IMG/VR virus record: IMGVR_UViG_3300009009_000011
Span: 37,842 to 101,841 of that record
Source of the DNA: a virus
Length of the DNA: 64,000 bases
Direction: 5' to 3' (one strand)
The position numbers and the translations under genes are program-made. Position 1 is the stretch's first letter. Every line of letters begins with the position of its first letter. The notes beneath the pieces were generated by a model. It did no database searches. It was not told the origin of the DNA and saw only the letters and a program-made list of their open reading frames with translations. This document shows, one piece after another, positions 42,801 to 54,200 of the stretch.

Positions 42801-44109
42801 CGCCACACTTAGGCAAGAGTATGCTGGTACACACGTATTATCGGATGGTAGTGAATATATACAAGACAAAGATTTGTATTTATATAATACGGTATATTCT
42901 CAATTGATAGACATTAAGTATGCTATATCATTACCCTCAGATGCTGTTATAGAGACAGATTTTGATTGCATGGTTAAGGCATCTAATGTTAAAGATAATG
43001 GTGAACTGTCTGATTCGTGGACTAAATTTGGAGTTAATGAGTTTATAGAAGTAGAGACTTCTTATGGGCCAATTAATGCATTGTCTAATTTTAATGACAG
43101 GTTAATATATTTTCAAGACAAAGCCTTTGGTTTATTGTCAATCAACGAACGTTCATTAATAACAGATCAAGCATCTGCTGCTTTAGTTTTAGGCACCGGG
43201 GGGATATTAGATAGGTATACTTATGTTGCTAACCAGACAGGCTGTAAAGATAAATTTAGTATATGTAATTCTAAATCTGGTTTGTATTGGTATGACAGGT
43301 TAATTAATTCTATATATAGATATTCAGATACACTTATTAATTTAACTAAGGTTAAAGAGTTACAGTCTTATTTAGACAATTCTACTGTTATAACAAGTGC
43401 AGCAAAAGTATTAAGCTATTCTGATATTAAAAATGATGAAGTTTTATTTACTTTTTATCAAGAAAGTGCAACAAGTGGGTTCACTATTTCGTATAATGAA
43501 TTAGTAGATGCATACGTTTCATTCTATGATTTTATACCTACAATATATATACCTTTTAATTTTAGGTATTTGACTACTACTAATAGTTATTATTGCAGTT
43601 CTGATTTTAACAGAGACCGTCTATTCCTGCACGATAGTTCAACATGGGATAGGTGTTATTTCTATGCCCTTACTACAGGGGTTGCAGGAAAGTATGTGGA
43701 TTCTACATTGAAGTTATTATTTAACCCTGAGTATGAATATACTAAGGTGTTTGATAATTTCTTTTATATATCTAATTCATATTCAACTACGGCTGATATA
43801 TTTGCAGATACGTTTGCAACTGTTAGGTGTTATAATGATTATCAGAATACAGACTATATTACATTAACCCCTACAACTAATATTAGGCGTAGGGAGCGTG
43901 GGTGGACTTTAGCAGTACCACGTAATGCTGTTAATGCTAACGTTAGTACTAACCCTGATATATTCAGTGCACTTGATCAATCACAAACATTCAAAGAGCG
44001 TATGAGGGACAAATACCTTATATCTGATTTTACATATGACAATGATGGTACATATGATAGGTTTGTAATATCTAATATGGGGCTACGCTATCGCAGTAGC
44101 ATAAGGTAA
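39817..44109 (+). CDS. tail stabilisation (muzzle) protein (1430 aa)
   Basis: P22 gp10-like tail-stabilisation protein, called muzzle in crAss-like virions: closes the tail and holds DNA until infection. The N-terminus INTFVGGMRKDIDKSLMSNKTYLDAHNFRI ... GSLENIKGN is the family's hallmark. Length is right (about 1400 residues in crAss-like phages). Mostly beta-propeller-like repeats with Tyr-rich strands; a large insert at about residues 375-550 carries Thr/Ala-rich sequence. The end (LISDFTYDNDGTYDRFVISNMGLRYR) closes the propeller. One-base overlap with the next gene. Confidence 0.82.
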   Translation: MDVINTFVGGMRKDIDKSLMSNKTYLDAHNFRIVTTKGSTSGSLENIKGNIVLSTGDVITSGQRIIGSCEIRDKLVLFTTNNLTPGTPASGTSKIYVAEINLITEAQTSLTCIYDDNLNAGLGTSDFLNFSVAYPIKAVCRYETPNIQKVYWTDGYNNVRFCDIGKYLTVDGEAYVNPGDYMSVDKFEFLPKFVGSKPTLSNIVGGKLRSGIVAYSYQLYNLNGAETSFSPTSDPFAVTSCNDFMSNTFTYRGDSEEKNTGKGFIISINNTANTGYNRLRLIRIEYSAINELPKIYICNEIEIDTAGSTVLITDIGDVIGELTVDEFNIISTELFSCQDLAIKDNRLFAANIEKSDFTVDSFDCRAIRFRAGEVLSSSDITNSIAAIDHADSEVTISRQGDSTILVTITTASTYLGIPSGRTVLDGIGTGNGFTAVATVRTVGNVVSGVWYDAASNPTGYSSTVAETSLALDSYTAATDTLTFTATTIGSAYFGPAFWSIHYGFVYEIIFTYNYTYDTSYEDAYLYDTDGVSSIIITKPTDPDVVADWNTAGWTNYTSDHDGINIYNNPDNDGDYLYRYVYQGDCQTIGAEGPNVKIDFETESFVLDSSGNDAIFYASTPGTGVNTSYTNYASVWQGGKLSWQRDEIYRLYAVWGNDRGQLSDPKWIIDLRMPSFHEADFTNSSSETVKASVLADISGTTVVSYRLYPRILFKSFPSNATWVQVYRVKRDRADRSVVTQGLAIPTNNAAEEYTALDLDNVILATNGIELVKLVSPEININKNIAKQANDYIEYITHFYGTPGTTTVKTPSTTDGYYRYIHKLKENTRVAYTVGCKSVVNDAIAILPHSASTEDVTVDGKQYTNYHSAHAKGSTGLLISYDNETWAAEGARYVLVNYKSDNYGSQYGGYTFEDRAYNVSIPCSDIIKYNQVSTWFDIDGGDTFINYYDVSTFLFDLAQADNGASFSESAYVPLESSVNCDLRYDDSQAHLTYSNTDATLRQEYAGTHVLSDGSEYIQDKDLYLYNTVYSQLIDIKYAISLPSDAVIETDFDCMVKASNVKDNGELSDSWTKFGVNEFIEVETSYGPINALSNFNDRLIYFQDKAFGLLSINERSLITDQASAALVLGTGGILDRYTYVANQTGCKDKFSICNSKSGLYWYDRLINSIYRYSDTLINLTKVKELQSYLDNSTVITSAAKVLSYSDIKNDEVLFTFYQESATSGFTISYNELVDAYVSFYDFIPTIYIPFNFRYLTTTNSYYCSSDFNRDRLFLHDSSTWDRCYFYALTTGVAGKYVDSTLKLLFNPEYEYTKVFDNFFYISNSYSTTADIFADTFATVRCYNDYQNTDYITLTPTTNIRRRERGWTLAVPRNAVNANVSTNPDIFSALDQSQTFKERMRDKYLISDFTYDNDGTYDRFVISNMGLRYRSSIR

Positions 44110-45104
44110 TGGCAATACATATTAAAAAAAGTAAAGTTGGTTCTTTGCACAAACACCTTGGCGTTAAGAAAGGTGATAAGATACCAGCATCTAAATTAAA
44201 GGATAAACCCGGTGATTCTAAGGCTGTTAAAAAGAAAAAAGTATTTGCTAGGAATGCTAAGAAGTGGAAACATCCAGAAGGTGGTACAGTTCGTCCAACT
44301 AAGACTTCTATGGTAGTTAGTAATAATGTGTGGACTCCACAAACTAGGCAAAGTATATATCCTTTATTAGCTAAGGCTGGTATGGTTGGTCATGGAGCTG
44401 ATAGTTTAACATTAGACCAATGGAATAAACTTATACCAGAAGATACAATGAAATATATGAATAGAGATAAAGGGTTTGATTATACTGTTGGTAATACAGC
44501 TAATCCTGGCGGAGTTAAATACTGGTCTATGGATTTAGTACCTAATATGCAGAGTTATGTACCAAATAGTAATAGTACTAATTATTTAACAGAGAGGTCT
44601 AATACTAAATATCCTGGTGGTGGCCAAGTTATGAGTGGTATAGGTGGTGTATTAGGTGCTATACCAACACCATATACACAAATTGCTGGTGCAGTTCTTA
44701 ACTTTGGTGGCATGTTGTTATCTGGTAATGAACAGAAGAAGGCTGAAGAAAAAGCAGCTTTACAAGATTACCAGACTAGTGCACAGAATGCAGCTAGGTT
44801 ATCTAACAGTAAAACACGTAATCCGTTTACTACTACATTTGCATATGGTGGTCTTGCACCTAATGGTACACCTATTGAAGTTGAAGATGAAGAAGTTATG
44901 CGTAATCCAAATGATGGTAGTATGGTTGAGTTTGATGGGGCTACACATGCACAAGGTGGCATAGATGTAGAAGCAGAACCAGGCTCACAAATATTTGGTA
45001 ATTTAAAAATTAAGTCAGGTACATACAAAGGTATGGAATATAAAGAAGCTGCTCAAGTTATTAAGGATAAGATTGCTAGGTTACAAAAAAAATTAGATAA
45101 GTAA
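44109..45104 (+). CDS. cargo/ejection protein, IHIKKS-start type (331 aa)
   Basis: The start IHIKKSKVGSLHKHLGVKKGDKIPASKL ... FARNAKKWKH is a common opening of phage virion-internal proteins. A hydrophobic Gly/Ala-rich segment (MSGIGGVLGAIPTPYTQIAGAVLNFGGMLL, about residues 177-206) suits membrane insertion on ejection. The C-terminal third (PIEVEDEEVMRNPNDGS ... THAQGGIDVEAEPGSQIFGN) matches a small domain repeated in cargo proteins of crAss-like phages. Confidence 0.68.
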   Translation: MAIHIKKSKVGSLHKHLGVKKGDKIPASKLKDKPGDSKAVKKKKVFARNAKKWKHPEGGTVRPTKTSMVVSNNVWTPQTRQSIYPLLAKAGMVGHGADSLTLDQWNKLIPEDTMKYMNRDKGFDYTVGNTANPGGVKYWSMDLVPNMQSYVPNSNSTNYLTERSNTKYPGGGQVMSGIGGVLGAIPTPYTQIAGAVLNFGGMLLSGNEQKKAEEKAALQDYQTSAQNAARLSNSKTRNPFTTTFAYGGLAPNGTPIEVEDEEVMRNPNDGSMVEFDGATHAQGGIDVEAEPGSQIFGNLKIKSGTYKGMEYKEAAQVIKDKIARLQKKLDK

Positions 45105-46060
45105 TGGCAACATTGATTGATAAATATAGTATAGAGAAAATGATTGATCGTTATCAGAAAGAGTTAGATCAATTGTTTGCAGAACAAGAAACTTTAAAGG
45201 TTAAGGCTAATCCATTTAGAAGACTTAAGGCTAAAGGTGGTTTAGATGTACCAGAAGATTATAGATTTAATACAGCATATAATGCAGATGATTATATAGC
45301 ATTAGAAGAAGGTAATAATCCAGGGATACAAAATGTTGGTCAGTATTTAAATACAGCAGAACCTACACAATCCCCAAAAGGTGTTTTTAATTTTAGGGAT
45401 AAATTTGATATATTTCTTGCTAATGCTGCTGATAAATTAAAAAATGCTGATTGGGATAAGATAGGTAATAGTGCTATGCAAATGGCATCTCCTATGTATA
45501 ATATAGTAAAAGGTTTATCCAAACCTACTAAAACATTACCTAAGTATAATCCTTACAATGATTATATAAGGTCGTTGATGAGGAATAGGCGATTTAATAT
45601 TGATCCACTGCTTAATAAGAATTTAGTTGCAAATGCTGTTGCAAATAAGAATATAAGTAATGTTGCTAGGTCTCGTGGGGAGTTAATGAGTAACCTTGGA
45701 GCAGCACAGAATTACCGTATGACAGGTGATATGGCGGCATACGCACATAAGGATAACATGGATAATCAGTATATGGCAGAAGAAGCACAGATGGATTATG
45801 GTGTAGGTCGTGATATATCTCAAATGGATTGGGGTACACAGATAGCTAATGAACAGAATAAGGCTGCAAGGAATCAGTTTTTAGGGCAGGGTATGGTAGA
45901 CTTTGGTCAGTTTGCTCAGGTTCAGCAGCAAATGAAAAATCAGAAAGGTAGGGATCAACAATTAGCTGGTATATGGCAGGATTCTTATCCGTTTATGTCT
46001 CAGTTTATGCCAAATGTTCAAAGCATTGTAGACTACGCCAATCAACTTAAAACAACATAA
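45104..46060 (+). CDS. cargo/ejection protein (318 aa)
   Basis: Helical with a Gln/Asn/Met-rich C-terminal half (AAQNYRMTGDMAAYAHKDNMDNQYMAEEAQMDYGVGRD; later FAQVQQQMKNQKGRDQQ), as in podovirus internal proteins that form a channel after ejection. N-terminal coiled coil at 1-33. No catalytic motif. In line with the other cargo genes, one-base overlap upstream. Confidence 0.6.
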   Translation: MATLIDKYSIEKMIDRYQKELDQLFAEQETLKVKANPFRRLKAKGGLDVPEDYRFNTAYNADDYIALEEGNNPGIQNVGQYLNTAEPTQSPKGVFNFRDKFDIFLANAADKLKNADWDKIGNSAMQMASPMYNIVKGLSKPTKTLPKYNPYNDYIRSLMRNRRFNIDPLLNKNLVANAVANKNISNVARSRGELMSNLGAAQNYRMTGDMAAYAHKDNMDNQYMAEEAQMDYGVGRDISQMDWGTQIANEQNKAARNQFLGQGMVDFGQFAQVQQQMKNQKGRDQQLAGIWQDSYPFMSQFMPNVQSIVDYANQLKTT

Positions 46061-46061
46061 T

Positions 46062-48203
46062 ATGCAGACAAATCGATTTGAACAACCTCTAGCAGCACAA
46101 TTTGTAAATACATACGTGCCTATACCATTTGAGCAGATGATGCAAGCTGGTCAGATGAAGCAAGAGAGATATGATAAGGCTGCCGGGGCTACAGATGCCC
46201 TTATAGGGGCAATGGATGATATTACAGCAATACCTAATTCTGCAGATGAACTTCGTGCTAAGGACTATGCTAATAAAATGCGTTCAATACGTGACAAGTA
46301 TCTTACAAGAGATTTGTCTGACCCATTTGTACAGCGTGAGTTAAGTAATGAGATCAACAATAATATTAATAAAGAAGATATAAAACATATACAGCAGTCA
46401 TACCAAGGTTATTTAAATTATAATAAAATATTATCTGACTACGCAGCAAAGGGTGTAGATCCTCCACCGGAAATGTTAGAGAGATTTAGTGGTTATGATT
46501 CTACTGTTAAAGGTGTATTTACAGGTACTCCACAGCAGCAATTAGATGTTTATGGTGATACTAGGAAGTTCTTTGAGGACATGGAAATGCAGTATCAAGG
46601 AGTTGTTGATTTGTCTCCTGGTGTTAAGGGACTTAAGCACGCAGTAACAGAAGAGCGTATATTAGAACATGCTAAGAATAATATAGGTGCTTATATGGCG
46701 TTACCATCTGTTAGGCAACATGTAGAGGTAATGAAAAGGCGTGGACTTGATGAAGGTAAATCTCGTGAGCAATTAGCTTTTGAATATGTACAAAATCATG
46801 CACCTGAATTTGCTAGGTCTGCTGTTAGTAATCCATTTGAAGACCCGAATTATGTACCTGGTGGTGGTACAGGTAATCCTACTGGTCAGTCAGAGCCAGA
46901 AACATTTGGTAGAGGACCTGCCGAAGGGGAAGACTTTAAGAAACGTCAAATGATGAAGGATTATAATAGTCTTGTTGAACGTTATAAAGAAGGGGATACT
47001 TCTGTTAAAAATGATATAGACGAGATTGAAGCAGCTTGGGCAAATGCTGGAAATGTTCCTAGAGAGGGTTCTAAGACTACACCAAATGAAAATATTGAGA
47101 GGTATCAAACAGAAGGAGAAGCGTTGTTTCAAGCTACATTAGATGTTTTAGTTGATAAAGGGATGCCAGAAGACGAAGCTTTTCTTTATTTAGAATCTAA
47201 TGCGTCAGAACCTTTAATAAATATGTATAAGAGTGGTTCTAAAGCAGGTGTAATGTATATTAATGATCCATTACTTAAAGGTAAGGTAGAAAATATTGCA
47301 GATGCTTATAGGCTTAATTATTTTTCTAATCCGTTGATGCCAATGGAAGATAAGAAACGCAAAGAAATTTTTAATGAATATCAAAAAGCCAATTTATCCA
47401 ATGAACAAATATTAGCAGATTATGTAGGTAAGTCTAATGATTTGACTAAGAAAATTTCAAAAGAGCAAGACAACATAGAAAAATATAAGTTACAAGAATA
47501 CAATAAGTTACAGCCTACACAAGATACATATACTATTGTTAATGGTATGTTTGCTTATAATAAAAATATAGGCGCTTTTGAAGGCACTTATTTTGACAAA
47601 AACGGGGTATCTAAAAAGTATTCTAGTATATCTAGTAAAAAGGTAACTGATACTATTTATAATCCAAATAATTATGAAAAATCCTTCTTTGATGAAAAAG
47701 GTAAACCTATTAAAAAATCTGAAAAAATTAAAGAAGCAATAGCAAATAGTTCTGGTTTTACAATTACTGGGTTGGATAATAATGTAACAGATTCTCATAA
47801 GGCTAAAATAAAGATTAATATGCTTAACGAAAGTGGAATGCCTAGTGGTAGTAATTTTATAGTAGAGATACCTTTTGATAGTGATAAAGAATTATCAAGT
47901 TTTGTTAGAGAATTAACTAACAGGAATCAAACTAAAACAAAATTTCAACAACTCACAGTACCAAGTGTAAAAGCGGCTTTAGATGGTGTAGCTATATATG
48001 ATGGTGAAGAAATAAGTCTTACAAAATTGGGAGCAATAGGGGAATCTCCTAACAATAAAATAGTATTTGAAAGGTATGGACAATCTCCTTTAATAATGCC
48101 AGTTTTAATAAAAGATGGTATACGTCAAGAAATGACTAAGCAACCAGTTGGTTTAAAGAATTTACCTTTTGCCATTACTAATTATTTATACAATATTATT
48201 TAA
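46062..48203 (+). CDS. large cargo protein, crAss-like (713 aa)
   Basis: The start RFEQPLAAQFVNTYVPIPFEQMMQAGQMKQERYDKA is typical of the conserved cargo protein just before the RNA polymerase gene of crAss-like phages. Residues 40-330 are helical; 340-450 continue with TEGEALFQATLDVLVDKGMPEDEAFLYL; the last 230 residues are more beta-like. It would be ejected with DNA and might help the polymerase through the envelope. Confidence 0.68.
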   Translation: MQTNRFEQPLAAQFVNTYVPIPFEQMMQAGQMKQERYDKAAGATDALIGAMDDITAIPNSADELRAKDYANKMRSIRDKYLTRDLSDPFVQRELSNEINNNINKEDIKHIQQSYQGYLNYNKILSDYAAKGVDPPPEMLERFSGYDSTVKGVFTGTPQQQLDVYGDTRKFFEDMEMQYQGVVDLSPGVKGLKHAVTEERILEHAKNNIGAYMALPSVRQHVEVMKRRGLDEGKSREQLAFEYVQNHAPEFARSAVSNPFEDPNYVPGGGTGNPTGQSEPETFGRGPAEGEDFKKRQMMKDYNSLVERYKEGDTSVKNDIDEIEAAWANAGNVPREGSKTTPNENIERYQTEGEALFQATLDVLVDKGMPEDEAFLYLESNASEPLINMYKSGSKAGVMYINDPLLKGKVENIADAYRLNYFSNPLMPMEDKKRKEIFNEYQKANLSNEQILADYVGKSNDLTKKISKEQDNIEKYKLQEYNKLQPTQDTYTIVNGMFAYNKNIGAFEGTYFDKNGVSKKYSSISSKKVTDTIYNPNNYEKSFFDEKGKPIKKSEKIKEAIANSSGFTITGLDNNVTDSHKAKIKINMLNESGMPSGSNFIVEIPFDSDKELSSFVRELTNRNQTKTKFQQLTVPSVKAALDGVAIYDGEEISLTKLGAIGESPNNKIVFERYGQSPLIMPVLIKDGIRQEMTKQPVGLKNLPFAITNYLYNII

Positions 48204-48208
48204 TGTAA

Positions 48209-51200
48209 ATGAATAATAACATATTAAAAAGTCCTCAAGGAGAAATATTAAACGACACTCCCTTGGGTACTGAACCTATAAACTCTATGACAGGGTTAGA
48301 GGAAGGTCCAAAATTTAAAATAGATGTCGACAAATTTAAAAATGCAGGAGCATTATCTCGTCAAGAGCTTATAGGTCGTATACATACAGACGATGTAGAA
48401 ATACCTAAAGCTGTTTATAGAATTTTGGATGATATGTATCACCCCGAATTCGATCCCGAGTATAATGCTATTTTGCTTTCTAGGGAACAGACTAATGCTG
48501 GTAAATTTGTTGCTGCACTCAATCAAGCCGTTGTTGGTGAGATGTTTGCAGGTACATTAGAAGGGTTATCATATTTGGTAGATCTTCCTATGATGGTGGA
48601 TTTAGCAGAGGGTACTGAACAAGAGTTTGGTAATGCTTTAACTGATTTTGCTAAAGGGATTAAGGGGTGGACTCGTGAGGCTACTCCTGTATTTACAGAT
48701 CCGACAGCACCTAAATTTAATCCTACATCTTGGGAATGGTGGATGTCTAATGCTCCGTCCATTGCGTCTAGTATATCTTTAGCATTACCTGCAGTAGGTG
48801 GTATGAAAGCCTTATCTGCGGTTGGTAAATTGGTTGGTATGACTGGTAAGGCTGGTAAGTATAGCAAGTTATTTAGTACTGCTACTGGTCAGGCCATTAT
48901 GTCAAGGCACATGGAGAGTTTGATGGAAGCTAGTGGTGATCATCAACAGAATATTGAAATAGCTAAGCAAAAATTGTATCAGAAATATGCTAATCAAATA
49001 GATTCTGAGATTAAATTATTACCTGTATTTACTCCGGTGGACCCAGAATTAGGTCCTAAGCCAGGGCAATATACACAGGAACAATATCAAAAGGATTTAA
49101 ATAGAATAAAAAACAAATGGGAGTCTGTTGTATCAGAAGAGGCTTCTAAGATTGCTGCAGTGTCAGCTTCTAATACTTATGCTAAAAACTGGGTTATGTT
49201 ATTACAAGACATACCAGAGTATATGTTATTAGGTAGGCTAATTAAACCAGGTGTTAAAGGTATAGCAAAAGAGGCAGTTGAGAATTCTGCAGAAGTTGCT
49301 AAGCGAGTTGGTATGGATATGCCAAAGTTCTATGCCAGTAAGGTTGCTAAACAAATAGGCAACATGGCTGGTGAAGGGTTGGTAGAAGAAAATTATCAGT
49401 TCTTAGTAAATAAGCAGTCTGCTAATATGATAGCTAACTTGGATAATCCTGAAAAGAAGAATTCGTTAGTATCTGTGTTAGGAGATGAGTATGATAATGG
49501 TGAACTTTGGACTAATATATTTTTTGGTGCTTTAGGGGCTGGTGCTATGCAAGCTACTATGGCAGGTCTAAATGCTAAAGCGTTTTCAGAGGCTGCAAAG
49601 ACTAAGATTAAGAATATTAATACTTGGTCTACATTAATGTATAAACTTAAATCTGATTATGTAGCAGCTGAGGAACTTGGTGATGAGGCGCTGAAAGAAG
49701 CAGCTATACAGAATTTTGTAGCTGCTACAGGTCTTAAGTCTATAGAGCTAGGCAATAAGGAGCATTTACTTAATATGATAGATGCTTTAGCCAGTGGTGA
49801 TGAGAATGTGTTGCTTAATTATGAAATGGAATCTGGTACTAGGTCTTTCATGAAGGGGCATAACGAAATAGCTACAGACTTAAAGAAATCTATAGAGAGT
49901 ATAGATAAGAAGTATAAAGATGCTATGCTTGAAGTTGTTGGTAAGGGGGTTGAAGAAAACAAAGCCAGACCAATAGCTAGGTCAATTGCACATGCTAACC
50001 ACATGTTAGAGTTTTTAAATGGCAAACAGAAGCAAGCACAGGAGAATTTAAAAGGGTTACAAGTATTAGGGTATAATACACCAACCCCAGAGAATGAACA
50101 ATTATCTATAGAAGGTCAACAAATATTTGCAGCACGTCATGAGAAAGATGTACTGAATAAAAGGATATCTCAGTTAGATAAAAGGGCCGCTAATAATAGG
50201 GCTACAGAAGCTGAGAAGAACTCTTTAGGTAAAATAAAACAGGGTTTACAAAAGAGAGTTAAGGAGATAAGTGATGAAGCAAAGGAGCTTGGTAAAAGCC
50301 CTAATGTTTCAGAAGATCAAAGGGTTGTTGATAAAAAACTACTTGGTACAGAAAAGAAATCAGGTGTTATATCTCAGTCTGATGTAAGTAATTATTTAAA
50401 TGCACAAGAGGCATTAGAGTCTTACAACGTTGGTATTGAAGAATTTAAAGACCAATTAGAGCAAGCTAGGTTAACAGCAGATGAATTAGGTAAGAAGAAG
50501 CCTGATAGCAAACCTACTACACCAAGCAAACCTACAACAGAGGATGATGGTAAAGTATTTAAAGGTAGTGTAGTTAGCTACAAAGATCCTGAGACAGGTG
50601 AAGATAGACTTGGTGTTGTTGATGAAGTAGAGTACGCTACAAAGGACTCTAAGGGGCAAGATATTGTACCAAAGTTAGAAAGTGCTGATAATTTTTACAC
50701 TGTAACATCTTTAGACGAAAGGGATAAAGGTAAACAGGTACACTTATCAGGACTTAGTATAAAGCCTGTATCTCCAGAAACTGTTAAAGAGATAGATAAT
50801 GGGTTAGCAGAGGATGATACCGATGATTGGGATGCTTATGTTAAATCTACAGTGTTTGGTGCAATAAGTATCAAAGATGCACACAGGCGTAAAACAAACA
50901 CCCACAAATCGCCTAGTCAAGAGTCAGAGAAAGGTCTGATGGAATTTGTTTCATGGGCACATTATGAAGATGTGACCGATGAAGAGGCTAAAGAATTAGT
51001 AAATAATGGTCAGACACCTAAGCTTATTATACGTAATGAAGGTTTTAATAAGTTTATATCTAATCCAGAAAATCAGAAATATTTAGATAATGCTACTGCA
51101 GAATTTTCTATTGATGTAGAAAACAAAGATTTTAAGGCAAAGTTAAAGGAGTGGAAGTCTGAAAAAGGTCTTCATAAGAATTTACCAAAAGGGTATGTTG

Positions 51201-54200
51201 AACTTATAGAGGAGTTCTTAAAGGGCAAGAAACAATTGTCTGCTGAGAATTTAAAAGTATTATCGTCTATACCCTCTTTTTATGGGGAACTCCCTATATC
51301 TGTTAGGTTAACTATAAATGGTAAGCCGTTTACAGAGGGGTTATATCTTCATACATTAAGTAAAACGTTAGGTTCTTTAACTAATAAAGACGTATACAAG
51401 GCTTATAAGGATATGCGTCTTGCTATTGTTAAGCATCTTATTAAAGGAGATAAAATATATACCAAAGGTTTATCAACAAACCGTGGTAATCCATTAAACA
51501 TAGACAAATCTAATTCTGTTGATTCTCGTAAACGTAATGTTGCAGAAACATTAAAAACACCGGTTAATGAATTAGAATTATATGTACTTAAATCATCTAC
51601 AAAGTTATCAAAGCAGATACGTAGTGCCAAGACACCGGATGAAAAGGTAACAGATGAATACGAAAACCCTAGGTTAGTTAAGTCTGCAGAAGAGACAGTG
51701 GTGATGGATTTTAATTCATCTTCTACTGGTTCTGTGTTTGCTAAGACTAGTTTAACAGTTAATGGCAAACCTTTTGCAGTTAAACTAAACAAGTCGTTTG
51801 TTTCTCGTGATCATGCGTTTCTTTTATTCCATGCCTTTAGTAATTTAGCTAAGAGTGAAGTACGTGGGTTAGGCAAGATAGTTCCTAGAACAGATGAGAA
51901 GTCTGGTAAGGATGATATAGGTTATTATAATACACCACTTGGGTCTACTAAGGAAGATAAAGAGGGTGAGAATGTTATTGATAATATCTCTGCAGGAGAA
52001 TTATTAGATCTGTTAGTTGTACATGGTGAAGAATTAACTAATCCAGATAGCGAAAGGTATTCTGGGGTTAATGAATATAAGCGTATGTCAGAAAGGCACA
52101 GATTTGCTTTGAAAAACAAGCGGCTGTTTCTTAAACGTGGATATGATGATAAGGGTAATATAAATGCTGTTTACTTGTGTTATGGTGTATCAGTAGAACC
52201 ACACCCAATAAATACTTCTACACCGGGTACTACAAAGCTGGTTGATTATAATGTTATTGATTTAACGTCTCCTGTTGGTAATAGTAAGGATGGTATAGCC
52301 TATCAATCTAGTGTTGAGAGTTTTGTAGATTGGGTATCTGGTAAATATGACCTAAAAACTAAAAAACTTATTAGTGCTCCTAATAAAACATATGCTGTAC
52401 ATTTAGAACATAAAAGAATAGGTCAGAAATTAAACGGTTCATTTTTACAAGGTCGTAGTTTTAGGCTAGGTAAAAAGGGTTTAAAGGTACAAGTAAAAGA
52501 TGTTATGTATAAAGGGTTTGATTATACATCTACATCTGAAATACTTCGTAAACCAGGCGAATCTTATGTTGAGTTTCTTGTCAATAATGGTTTTGTTACA
52601 ACTGATTTAGAGGCCAAAGATGGTCTGTTATTTGACACTCCATTTGTTAAACTTGGGTTAGATAGGACAGCATCTAACTTTGGTATAATTGTTGGTGAAC
52701 CAGATAAGGCAGAGACTAAAGTTGCATCTACAGAGGTAACAGAGGAGACAGATAAGAATGTTACAGTTACAGAAGAGGTTAAAGTAGATAAGCCAAAGGC
52801 AACAAAGAAAGTCAAAGGTAAAAAGTCTGTATCTGATGTTATGAATAAAGGTCAGGTACATCTTAGGGAACGTAAGATTTCTGTACGTAAGCCTTATGAT
52901 AAGCAAGACTTAGAAAAAGAGTTGTCGTGGGTACGTAAGAAATTAAATATTAAAGACGTTGAAGTTGAAAAGCGTTTATCTAACATGATGTTACATGGTA
53001 AACGTGCATGGGCTATATATTCTAGTGAAGCTATAAAACTATATGAATTAGCAGAAAGTGGTACTATATACCACGAAGGTTTTCACAGAGTTAGTCTAGG
53101 TTACTTTACTAAACAAGAGCGTGAGGCTATATATAGATCTGCTAGGCAGTTATATAGAATGTCTAAAGAAGAGTTTACAGATAACCAAGTTGAGGAGAAA
53201 TTAGCAGAGGAGTTTCGTGATTTTGTACTAATGAAAGGTAAGGAGTCACAACCTAGTATTATTAAACGCATATTCCAAGAGATTGTAGATTTTATAAAGG
53301 CTGTATTTTATAGGGTAGCTGGTAAAGGGTTAACACACTCTGACATAGAGAGACTGTTTAATCAGATTTATTCTGGTCGTTACAGGTTCTCTAACATACG
53401 TTCAGAGAATTTGGGTGTTGAGCCGAGGTTAAGAGAGTTAATGGGTTTACAGTTTGATACCATATCTTCGTATAAGGACATAACAGATATTACTAAATAT
53501 CTATCTTGTAGGTTGTTTGCAGCAAATAAGATTAGTGACTTAAGTAAGGTGCGTAAAATTAAATGGCAGCCCTTAATTAATGATTTAAATAACACTATAA
53601 GTGAATTACAGAGCATAATAGAAGATGAAGAAACATCAGAGGCTGAGCGCAATGTTGCTTTAAAGTCTCAGTCCTTATTGAAAGATGTACTTGGTGAAAA
53701 AGGAGAGAATGGCGAGTATTCTAAATTTAATTCTTTTAAATATTATATAAGCAAATTCCTTCGTAGTAACGGTATTATACACAGGGAACGGGATACAGAC
53801 AATGATGAGTTTTTTGATTCAGATGATTTTTTTGCATCATTAGACTCAGAAGAGAAGTCGGTACGCCTTGGTTCTTTTGGTGATGTTGATTACTTTAAGC
53901 CATTAAAAGAAAATGCATTAGCAAACGTTAAATTTGTTATAAATACATTACACGAATCTGATGATATTAATGAGTCTACTGGTTTAGTTGGATTTGTTAA
54001 TGGTAATAAGGTATGGGCTAAGCTGTTGAATGACATTATCAAGTATGATGATGTATATGAAATGATTGACGAGATCAAAGCAGTAGGTGAACGTGAAGAG
54101 TATTATCCATATATAGAATTAGCCTCTTATTTAGAGAAGTCAAGCGAATCGTTCAGGACTCAGTTCCAAACAACCTTTGAGGCACACAGACATGAGTTTA

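Noticed and set aside
44656-44964. 102-codon frame on the + strand inside the cargo gene
   Set aside because: Fully nested in a well-supported gene; His/Leu/Lys-biased shadow translation.
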